From Roseitranquillus sp963709765 (GTDB lineage Bacteria; Pseudomonadota; Alphaproteobacteria; Rhodobacterales; Rhodobacteraceae), in the NCBI GenBank assembly GCA_963709765.1, contig CAVPXL010000002.1:1-64000 (forward strand): DNA of 64,000 nucleotides, written 5' to 3'. The translations under genes and the position numbers were made by a program. Positions 47,866 through 55,139 of the stretch are shown here, piece by piece. Every line of letters begins with the position of its first letter. Position 1 is the first letter of the stretch. A model generated the notes under the pieces. It had not been told where the DNA came from. It saw only the letters and a program-made list of their open reading frames with translations, and ran no database searches.

Positions 47866-49266
47866 ATGTTTTCAAGATACCGCAAGTCGGACATGATCGA
47901 GGGCGCCGCGCCCGTCAGCCCAGCCCCCGAACCGGCTGCGCCCGCGCACGCGCCGGCAAAGCCTGCGCAGGCGGCGCCTGTCGACCGCGACCGCGACCGG
48001 CGGCGGCGCATGGCCGAACTCAAGGTGGAGCTGCACAAGCGTCTTCTGGAAGATCTGAACCTCGCGGCGCTGGAAACCGCGCGGGAACAGGACCTGCGCG
48101 ACGAGATCGAGGCGATCGCAGGCGAGGCCCTGACCGAGATGGGTGTCGTGCTCAACCGCGAAGAACGCACGATCCTCAACCAGGAGCTTTATGACGAGGT
48201 CACCGGTCTCGGCCCGCTGGAGCCGCTCCTCAAGGACGACACGGTCAACGACATTCTCGTGAACGGGCCGAGCCAGGTCTTCGTCGAGCGCGACGGCCGC
48301 CTGACGCTGAGCGAAGTGACGTTCCGCGACGAAAAGCACCTCCTGCGGATCATCGACAAGATCGTCTCGGCGGTGGGTCGGCGGGTCGACGAATCGAACC
48401 CCTACGTTGACGCGCGCCTGGCCGACGGCAGCCGCTTCAACGCGATGGTGCCGCCGATCGCGGTCGACGGCAGCCTCGTGTCGATCCGGAAGTTCAAGAA
48501 GGAAAAGCTGGGAATCCCGGACCTCGTCCGCTTCGGCGCCTTCGATGACGACATGGCCCGCTACCTGGAGGCGGCAGTGGCCACGCGGCTCAACATCATC
48601 GTCTCGGGCGGCACCGGCTCGGGCAAGACGACGACGCTCAACGCGCTCTCGTCCTTCATCGACAATGCCGAGAGGATCCTGACCATCGAGGATACCGCCG
48701 AGCTGCAGCTTCAGCAGACCCATGTGGGCCGCATGGAAAGCCGCCCGATGAACGTCGAGGGCAAGGGCGCCGTCAGCCAGCGTGACTGTCTCAAGAACGC
48801 GCTCAGGATGCGCCCCGACCGGATCATCGTCGGCGAGACCCGCGGCGAGGAGGTCATCGACATGCTGCAGGCGATGAACACCGGCCATGACGGCTCGATG
48901 ACCACGATCCACGCCAACTCCGCCCGCGACGGCATCAGCCGGCTCGAGAACATGGTGGCCATGGCCGGGATAGAGATGCCGCTCAAGGCCGTGCGCGCCC
49001 AGATCGCCAGCGCCGTCCACCTGATCGTGCAGGTCAGCCGCCTGCAGGACGGCTCGCGCCGGATGGTGTCGGTGACAGAGATCACGGGCATGGAAGGCGA
49101 GGTCCTGTCGATGCAGGAAGTCTTCAAGTTCCAGCGCACCGGCCTCACGCCCGACAACAAGATCCTCGGCCACTTCACCGCGACCGGCGTGCGCAGCGCC
49201 TTCTCCGACCGGTTCAGGATGTGGGGCTACGACCTTCCCGGCGACATCTTCGAGCCCAGGGCCTGA
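47866..49266 (+). CDS. cpaF: Tad pilus secretion ATPase CpaF/TadA
   Basis: The 466-residue hexameric ATPase powers Tad pilus extension and retraction. After a Pro/Ala-rich leader, the N-terminal domain includes VTGLGPLEPLLKDDTVNDIL and ISKF-like RKFKKEKLGIPDLVRFGAFD. The core has Walker A IIVSGGTGSGKTTTLNALSS, the Asp box TIEDTAELQLQQTHVGRMES, Walker B RMRPDRIIVGETRGEEVIDM, and the His box GHDGSMTTIHANSARD. All key residues are present. It lies ten bases after cpaE and three before tadB. Confidence 0.97.
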   Translation: MFSRYRKSDMIEGAAPVSPAPEPAAPAHAPAKPAQAAPVDRDRDRRRRMAELKVELHKRLLEDLNLAALETAREQDLRDEIEAIAGEALTEMGVVLNREERTILNQELYDEVTGLGPLEPLLKDDTVNDILVNGPSQVFVERDGRLTLSEVTFRDEKHLLRIIDKIVSAVGRRVDESNPYVDARLADGSRFNAMVPPIAVDGSLVSIRKFKKEKLGIPDLVRFGAFDDDMARYLEAAVATRLNIIVSGGTGSGKTTTLNALSSFIDNAERILTIEDTAELQLQQTHVGRMESRPMNVEGKGAVSQRDCLKNALRMRPDRIIVGETRGEEVIDMLQAMNTGHDGSMTTIHANSARDGISRLENMVAMAGIEMPLKAVRAQIASAVHLIVQVSRLQDGSRRMVSVTEITGMEGEVLSMQEVFKFQRTGLTPDNKILGHFTATGVRSAFSDRFRMWGYDLPGDIFEPRA

Positions 49267-49269
49267 GCG

Positions 49270-50238
49270 ATGGTGATTTCGCCCGAACCGCTGATCTACG
49301 GGGCGATCTTCGTCGGCGTGCTGTTGCTGGTCGAGGGCATCTACCTGACGGTCTTCGGCAAGTCGATCAGCCTCAATCACCGGGTCAACCGCCGCCTCGC
49401 CATGCTGGAAAAGGGCGGCCGGCGCGAGCAGGTGCTCGAACAGCTCCGCAAGGAGATGGGACAGCACGGCGCCTCCCGCGCGATCCCGCTCTATGCGATG
49501 CTGGCAGACCGGGCGCAGAAGGCCAGCATTGCCTTCTCTCCGGCGCAGCTGGTCGTGATGATGATCGTGTTGGGCTTCGTGGCTTTTCTCGGGCTGAGCG
49601 TCGGCACCTCTGCCGCCCTGCCCGTCCGGATCGCGGTCGCGACCGTCATGGGCGTCGCCGGCATCTATGTCTGGGTGAACGGCAAGGCCAGGAAGCGCCT
49701 CGCCCTGATCGAGGAGCAACTGCCCGACGCCGTGGAGCTGATGGTGCGCTCGCTGCGCGTCGGCCACCCGTTCCTGTCGGCCGTCGGCATCGTCGCCCGG
49801 GAAGTCGCCGACCCGCTCGGCACCGAGATGGGCGTGATCGCCGACGAGGCCGCCTATGGCCGCGACGTGGGCGAAGCGCTCAAGGCGATGGCCGAGCGGC
49901 TCGACATGCAGGACATGCGCTTTCTCGCCGTCGCGGTGACGATCCAGCAGACGAGCGGCGGCAACCTGGCCGAGATCCTCGACGGTCTGGCCAAGGTCAT
50001 CCGCGCGCGCTTCAAGCTCTTCCGAAGGGTCAAGGCGATCACCGCCGAGGCCAAATGGTCAGGCATGTTCCTGTCGGGTTTCCCGATCATGGCGCTGGTC
50101 GGGATCAACATCCTGCAGCCGGGCTATTATGACGATGTGAAGGGCACGGCGCTGTTCATACCGGCCTGCCTCGTCGTGGGGGCGTTCCTGACGATGAACA
50201 TCTTCGTCATGCGCACGCTCGTGAACATCAAGGTCTGA
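49270..50238 (+). CDS. tadB: Tad pilus inner-membrane platform protein TadB
   Basis: The 322-residue protein belongs to the type II secretion F family and forms, with TadC, the inner-membrane platform on which CpaF acts. Membrane segments are at the N-terminus (IYGAIFVGVLLLVEGIYLTV), the middle (LVVMMIVLGFVAFLGLSVGT) and the C-terminus. The cytoplasmic F domain contains ELMVRSLRVGHPFLSAVGIV and VTIQQTSGGNLAEILDGLAK. It starts three bases after cpaF. Confidence 0.94.
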   Translation: MVISPEPLIYGAIFVGVLLLVEGIYLTVFGKSISLNHRVNRRLAMLEKGGRREQVLEQLRKEMGQHGASRAIPLYAMLADRAQKASIAFSPAQLVVMMIVLGFVAFLGLSVGTSAALPVRIAVATVMGVAGIYVWVNGKARKRLALIEEQLPDAVELMVRSLRVGHPFLSAVGIVAREVADPLGTEMGVIADEAAYGRDVGEALKAMAERLDMQDMRFLAVAVTIQQTSGGNLAEILDGLAKVIRARFKLFRRVKAITAEAKWSGMFLSGFPIMALVGINILQPGYYDDVKGTALFIPACLVVGAFLTMNIFVMRTLVNIKV

Positions 50239-50243
50239 CGCAG

Positions 50244-51212
50244 ATGCTCGATGCAGCCCGCCTCTGGCTCGACGCGCAATTCGGCGCTTTCGGCCCGTTG
50301 ATCCCGGTCGGCGGGCTCGGGGTGCTGCTCGTCGCGCTGGCCCTCGCGACGTTGCTGCGCAAGCGCGAGGATCCGCTCGACAAGCTGTCGCGCAAGCTGC
50401 ATCCGGCGCGCGATATCGCCGAGACCGCCCTGCGCAGCGGCACGAAAACCGACCGTCTCGAGAAATACGCGACCTTCCTGGAGCCGCAGGACAAGGAAGA
50501 ATACTCGGCCGTCCGGCTGAAGATGATGCAGGCGGGCTATCGTCACAAATCGGCGGTGCGGACCTACCACTTCGCCCAGTTCGCACTCGGTCTGGGTCTG
50601 ATGGTACTGGGCGGGCTCTGGGCCGCGGTGCAGACGGCCACCGGCGCGATGTCGACCCAGACCCTGATCATGGCCCTGCTGATCCCCGGCGTCGTGGGCT
50701 ACATGTTGCCGAAATACTGGGTCAGCCGCCGCCGTCAGGCCCGTCAGGAAGAAATCACCAACGGCTTTCCCGACGCGCTCGACATGATGCTGGTCTGCGT
50801 CGAGGCCGGTCAGTCGCTCGACCAGTCGATCCTGCGGGTCTCGCGCGAGATCCGGGCGGGCTACCCGGCGCTGGCCGAGGAGTTCGAGGTCGTCAGCCAC
50901 GAGATGAAGGCCGGCAAGGAGCGCATCGTCGTGCTGCGCGACATGTCCGACAGGGCCGGCGTGGCAGACGTCACCAGCTTCGTCACCGTGCTGATCCAGA
51001 GCCAGAAGTTCGGGACCTCGATCGCCGAAGCGCTGCGCGTCTATGCCGCCGAGATGCGCGACAAGCGGGTGATGCGGGCCGAGGAAAAGGCCAACACCCT
51101 GCCCACCAAGATGACGCTGGCCACGATGATGTTGACCGTGCCGCCCCTCCTGATCATCCTGATCGGCCCCTCCCTCTGGAAGATCGCCCAGACGTTGAGT
51201 GGCGGGATGTAG
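50244..51212 (+). CDS. tadC: Tad pilus inner-membrane platform protein TadC
   Basis: The 322-residue partner of TadB has the same F-domain layout: PDALDMMLVCVEAGQSLDQS and TVLIQSQKFGTSIAEALRVY are characteristic of TadC. Membrane segments lie at residues about 15-35, 100-150 and at the C-terminus (LATMMLTVPPLLIILIGPSL). It begins five bases after tadB, and equal length and direction support a duplicated origin. A gap of about 190 bases follows before tadD. Confidence 0.94.
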   Translation: MLDAARLWLDAQFGAFGPLIPVGGLGVLLVALALATLLRKREDPLDKLSRKLHPARDIAETALRSGTKTDRLEKYATFLEPQDKEEYSAVRLKMMQAGYRHKSAVRTYHFAQFALGLGLMVLGGLWAAVQTATGAMSTQTLIMALLIPGVVGYMLPKYWVSRRRQARQEEITNGFPDALDMMLVCVEAGQSLDQSILRVSREIRAGYPALAEEFEVVSHEMKAGKERIVVLRDMSDRAGVADVTSFVTVLIQSQKFGTSIAEALRVYAAEMRDKRVMRAEEKANTLPTKMTLATMMLTVPPLLIILIGPSLWKIAQTLSGGM

Positions 51213-51405
51213 GTGCCGCACCGACAGTGGCCGAAATGCCGCCATTGCCGCCGAACCTGCCTCGCCCGCTGTTGCGGATGAAGTTTCATGCGTATCCTTC
51301 TGACGATAAACAGGTTCGCCGCGTTGCGGCGCCTGACGGCCGAACAGCCGGCCCGTCAATGGCGCGAGGATGAACGGCGACCGCGAGCAGTCGAGGACGC
51401 CAACC

Positions 51406-52263
51406 ATGCGCCAGCACTTCTTCAGGGCAGTCTGCCTCGGCGGAGCCCTCCTCGCCTCGGGCTGCCAGATGCGCGGCACCGATGCCGAGGTCGATCGCGC
51501 GATCGACAGCGTGAACATCATCGACGATGCCAACCTCAACGAGATCATGCTGGCAGCGGCCGACCCGGCCGACGCAGCGGCCTATTTCAGTCGTGCCGTG
51601 GCCGAAAAGCCTGACCGCGTCGACCTGAGGCGCGGTCTCGCAGCCGCGCTGATCAGGGCCGGACGCCCTGTCGCGGCGGTCGATGCCTGGCGCGACGTGA
51701 CCGCGCATCCCAATTCCCTCCCAGAGGACCGCGTCGGTCTTGCCGACGCGCTGATCCGCATGGGCGACTGGGCCGAGGCCGAAGCCGTGCTCGACGCCAC
51801 GCCGCCCAGCCACCAGAGCTACGGCCGCTACCGGCTCGAGGCGATGATCGCCGACAGCAACAATGAGTGGAGCAAGGCCGACGCCTTTTACGAAACGGCG
51901 GCAAGCCTGACCAACACGCCCGCTGGCGTGCTGAACAACTGGGGCTATTCCAAGCTGAGCCGGGGTGCCTACGCCGATGCCGAGCAACTCTTCACCGAGG
52001 CGCTCAGCCACGATCCCAATCTCTTCACCACGAAGAACAACCTGGTCATGGCCCGGGGGGCACGCCGCAGCTACGAGTTGCCGATCATCCCGATGAGTCA
52101 GACCGAACGCGCGAAACTTCTGCACACACTGGCGCTTGCAGCCATCAAGCAGGGAGATGTCGCGACCGGCGAGGCGCTGCTGCGCGAGGCGATCGAGACG
52201 CATCCGCAGCACTTCGAACCCGCCGCCCGCTCGCTCGCCGCGCTGCGCTCCAGCGCAGGCTGA
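51406..52263 (+). CDS. tadD: Tad locus tetratricopeptide lipoprotein TadD
   Basis: The 285-residue protein has a lipoprotein signal (MRQHFFRAVCLGGALLASGC, lipobox ending at residue 20) and several TPR repeats, for example NNWGYSKLSRGAYADAEQLF and LALAAIKQGDVATGEALLRE. TadD-type lipoproteins assist secretin assembly. The ATG at 51406 is chosen because it begins the signal peptide and has GAGGA eight bases upstream; the earlier ATG at 51370 would hide the signal. Confidence 0.9.
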   Translation: MRQHFFRAVCLGGALLASGCQMRGTDAEVDRAIDSVNIIDDANLNEIMLAAADPADAAAYFSRAVAEKPDRVDLRRGLAAALIRAGRPVAAVDAWRDVTAHPNSLPEDRVGLADALIRMGDWAEAEAVLDATPPSHQSYGRYRLEAMIADSNNEWSKADAFYETAASLTNTPAGVLNNWGYSKLSRGAYADAEQLFTEALSHDPNLFTTKNNLVMARGARRSYELPIIPMSQTERAKLLHTLALAAIKQGDVATGEALLREAIETHPQHFEPAARSLAALRSSAG

Positions 52264-52270
52264 CGCGGGG

Positions 52271-52789
52271 GTGGCGCCGTCGGCCGCCGCCTGGTTCCTG
52301 CCCTTCGCCGCGCCGATCTGTCTCTGGGTCGCCTGGTCCGATCTGGCGCGGATGAGGATCCCGAACCGCGCCGTGCTGGCCCTCGTGGCGGTCCATGCCC
52401 TCGTCGGCCCCTTCGTCCTGCCGCTGCCCGAATGGGGCTGGCGATGGCTCCACCTCGCCGTGATCCTCGCCGCGGGTTTCCTGCTGAGCTCGGCCGGCGC
52501 GCTCGGCGCGGGTGACGCCAAGTTCGCGGCAGCCATGGCCCCCTTCGTCGCGCGCAGCGACGCGGCCGTCTTCCTGATGCTCCTCGCCGTCCTGCTGATC
52601 GCGGCGTTCGCAACGCACCGCGCGGTCCGCCGGCTGCGTGCCCTGCGTCGCCTCGCACCACACTGGGAAAGCTGGCAGAGCCGGAAATTCCCCATGGGCC
52701 TCGCGCTCGGCCCGTCCCTCGTCATCTATCTGGCGCTTGCCGCCGGCTCGTCTCCTCCACTCCATCTTTTCGCCGTCTTTGGTTCATAG
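52271..52789 (+). CDS. cpaA: prepilin peptidase CpaA/TadV
   Basis: The 172-residue membrane protease removes the leader of Flp prepilins. The two catalytic Asp motifs are present: WSDLARMRIPNRAVLALVAV and the GAGDAKF box in SSAGALGAGDAKFAAAMAPF. It is the short CpaA form without the methyltransferase domain. No ATG is near; the GTG at 52271, eight bases after the tadD stop, is the best start. It should process the pilin at the head of this locus. Confidence 0.9.
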   Translation: MAPSAAAWFLPFAAPICLWVAWSDLARMRIPNRAVLALVAVHALVGPFVLPLPEWGWRWLHLAVILAAGFLLSSAGALGAGDAKFAAAMAPFVARSDAAVFLMLLAVLLIAAFATHRAVRRLRALRRLAPHWESWQSRKFPMGLALGPSLVIYLALAAGSSPPLHLFAVFGS

Positions 52790-52821
52790 ACCCACCCTCG
52801 AACAGTCGACGGGAGAGTCCC

Positions 52822-54129
52822 ATGAACATGCAAGTGTCCGACGTGATCGCGCCGCCGGTGCCGCGCTCGCTCGACGAAATGGGGCTCTCGCCCGTCCTGA
52901 TGCGCGACATCCTTCTCAAGACCATGTTCCGCCAGAACGTCGACCGCGTCGCCGCGATCGCCGCCGCGATCTGCCTTCCCGTCGCGGTCACGCAAGAACT
53001 GGTGGATATCGCCCGCGAACAGCGCCTGGTCGAGGCCACAGGCTCGCTCCATGCCGGTGCAGGCGGCGAGATGGGCTTCCAGCTCACGGAAAACGGCAAG
53101 GCCCGCGCGGTCGAGGCGCTGGCCCAGTCGGAATATTACGGCGCGATGCCGGTGCCGATGGCGGATTATGCCGAGCAGGTGAAGCGCCAGTCGATCCGCA
53201 GCCTGCAGATCACCCGTGCCCGCCTGAATGCGGCGATGGGCCACCTCATCCTGCCGCCAGACCTGATGGATCACCTCGGCCCCGCGGTCGGCGCCGGTCG
53301 CTCGATCCTGATGTACGGGCCGCCAGGCAACGGCAAGTCGTCGATCTCCAACGGCATCCGCGATGCGCTGGGCGACCGGATCTGGGTTCCGCGCGCGATC
53401 GAATACGCGGGCCAGGTCATCACCGTCTATGACCCGATCGTGCACTCGGCCGCCGAAGAGGTCCGCGACAACCCGCTCAGCCTGCGCCGCACCAACCGCT
53501 CCGACACGCGCTACGTGCTGTGCGACCGCCCGACGGTGGTGACGGGAGGCGAGCTGTCGCTGTCTATGCTCGATCTGGTCTACAATCCCGTCAGCCGCAC
53601 GTATCAGGCGCCGCTGCAGCTCAAGTCCACGGGCGGCGTCTTCATCGTCGACGACCTCGGACGCCAGGCCGAACCGCCGCAGAGCCTCATCAACCGCTGG
53701 ATCGTGCCACTGGAAGAGGGGCGCGACATCCTGGCGTTGCAGTCAGGCGAGAAGTTTCAGGTTCCGTTCGACACGCTGGTGATCTTCTCCACCAATTTCC
53801 ACCCCAACGAGATCTTCGACGGCGCCGCGCTTCGCCGGATCTTCTACAAGATCAAGGTAGACGGCCCCGATCGCGACGGCTTCATCGCGATCTTCCGACT
53901 GGTCGCCGGCAAGAAGGGCATGCCGGTCTGCGAAACGACCCTGCGCTACCTGCTGGAGGACAAATACCCCGCGATCAGCCACGCCTATGCCAACTACCAG
54001 CCGGTGTTCCTCATCGACCAGATGCTGTCGATCTGCGACTTCGAGGGCATCGCACCGCAGATGTCGACCGCCCTGGTGGACCGCGCCTGGGCGAACATGT
54101 TCGTGCGCGACGAGGCGATCGCCCGGTAG
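52822..54129 (+). CDS. AAA-type ATPase of unknown role at the end of the Tad locus
   Basis: The 435-residue protein has an about 150-residue N-terminal part with a winged-helix-like stretch, containing GLSPVLMRDILLKTMFRQNV and FQLTENGKARAVEALAQSEY. An AAA domain follows, with Walker A LMYGPPGNGKSSISNGIRDA, Walker B GGVFIVDDLGRQ, and sensor region LVIFSTNFHPNEIFDGAALR. There is no membrane segment. It resembles the 'ATPase with chaperone activity' group seen next to Tad genes in alphaproteobacteria, whose job is unknown. It follows cpaA by 32 bases with GGGAGAG before the ATG. Confidence 0.85.
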   Translation: MNMQVSDVIAPPVPRSLDEMGLSPVLMRDILLKTMFRQNVDRVAAIAAAICLPVAVTQELVDIAREQRLVEATGSLHAGAGGEMGFQLTENGKARAVEALAQSEYYGAMPVPMADYAEQVKRQSIRSLQITRARLNAAMGHLILPPDLMDHLGPAVGAGRSILMYGPPGNGKSSISNGIRDALGDRIWVPRAIEYAGQVITVYDPIVHSAAEEVRDNPLSLRRTNRSDTRYVLCDRPTVVTGGELSLSMLDLVYNPVSRTYQAPLQLKSTGGVFIVDDLGRQAEPPQSLINRWIVPLEEGRDILALQSGEKFQVPFDTLVIFSTNFHPNEIFDGAALRRIFYKIKVDGPDRDGFIAIFRLVAGKKGMPVCETTLRYLLEDKYPAISHAYANYQPVFLIDQMLSICDFEGIAPQMSTALVDRAWANMFVRDEAIAR

Positions 54130-54154
54130 CGTTAACCCTGAGTCCGGGAATGGC

Positions 54155-54169
54155 TTAACCTCTCGCTAA
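54155..54169 (+). promoter_or_regulatory. CtrA-like binding site
   Basis: TTAACCTCTCGCTAA fits the CtrA pattern TTAA-N7-TTAA with one mismatch, and a further GTTAACC half-site lies 24 bases upstream (54131). It is about 60-70 bases before the VPLPA-CTERM gene. A perfect inverted repeat GTGTC/GACAC (54191-54206) lies between site and start. Confidence 0.45.
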
Positions 54170-54226
54170 CCAGCCGGTAACTGTCACCCAGTGTCAGCCA
54201 AGACACGTGAGTAAGGGGTTACATCA

Positions 54227-55039
54227 TTGTCTTTCCATAATATTGCAGCCACGGCGGCGATCTCGTCATTCGTGGCATTCGGCGCATCGGCCGCACCGGT
54301 CGTCACCGCCATCGACGGCAGCCAGGGCTGGACCGAACAGAACACCGCGGCCGGCAAGTCCGCAATCGTCGATCTTTCTGGCCAGGGCGGAAACCTGGAG
54401 AACAACCAGCCGCTGCCGACCGGCGCCGTCATGCAGACCACGACCGGCGCCAACGCAGACAAGTCGACCGTCAAGCTCTCGGGCAATTTCGGCACCGTCG
54501 CCGATATCTTCGACCAGAACCTCGGCTTCGGATATTCGTTCTACAAGTCGTCGGGCTCCGGCAACGCCTCGGCCGCTCCGACGCTGAAGCTGGAGTTCTA
54601 CAACGCCAGCTATCAGGGCGACGGCTATGGCGAACTCATCTACGAACCCTACTGGCAGCCGAACGGCACGGTGAACAACCCGGCGCCGGACATGTGGATG
54701 ACCGAGGTCATCGATCTCGACACCGGCCTGTTCTGGACCACCGGCATGTTCGGTCAGCCCAATGGCGCGGGTGGCGCGCCCTTCATGACGCTCGCCGACT
54801 GGGAAAATTCCTTCGACGCCGGTTTCCAGGGCGCGACGCTCATCTCGGTCGGGATCGGCATCGGCTCCTACAACCAGGATCAGCTGAACTTCTTCGACAA
54901 CGTCTCGATCAACGGGACGCAAGGCGCCAACGGCACCTACGATTTCGAGACGCCCGCGGCCGTTCCGGTTCCCGCCGGCCTGCCGCTGCTGTTGACCGCC
55001 CTGGGCGGTGTTGCGGCCCTGCGTCGCCGCAAGCGCTAG
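54227..55039 (+). CDS. exported protein with VPLPA-CTERM sorting signal
   Basis: The 270-residue product has a signal peptide (cleavage near GASAAP), a Gly/Asn/Ser-rich beta-type body with almost no Cys, and the C-terminal sorting signal VPVPAGLPLLLTALGGVAAL followed by RRRKR. This is the VPLPA-CTERM layout that an exosortase/archaeosortase-type enzyme would process. No exosortase gene is in the window. The start is a TTG at 54227 with AAGGGG at good spacing; there is no usable ATG. The body may bind carbohydrate or form matrix, but I see no named domain. A CtrA-like site lies upstream. Confidence 0.8.
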   Translation: MSFHNIAATAAISSFVAFGASAAPVVTAIDGSQGWTEQNTAAGKSAIVDLSGQGGNLENNQPLPTGAVMQTTTGANADKSTVKLSGNFGTVADIFDQNLGFGYSFYKSSGSGNASAAPTLKLEFYNASYQGDGYGELIYEPYWQPNGTVNNPAPDMWMTEVIDLDTGLFWTTGMFGQPNGAGGAPFMTLADWENSFDAGFQGATLISVGIGIGSYNQDQLNFFDNVSINGTQGANGTYDFETPAAVPVPAGLPLLLTALGGVAALRRRKR

Positions 55040-55139
55040 CAGAACCCGCGGCAGGGCGAGTCATCTCGCTCCGCCGCAGCCGAGGACCCGCACCGGAAAT
55101 CGGCTAGCCGATACGCCGGCGCGCTCTAGAATGGGCGGC

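Noticed and set aside
51288..51405. A small gene starting at MRILLTINRFAALRRL before tadD
   Set aside because: It runs out of frame into tadD, soon turns Arg-rich and has no good ribosome site, so coding is unlikely.
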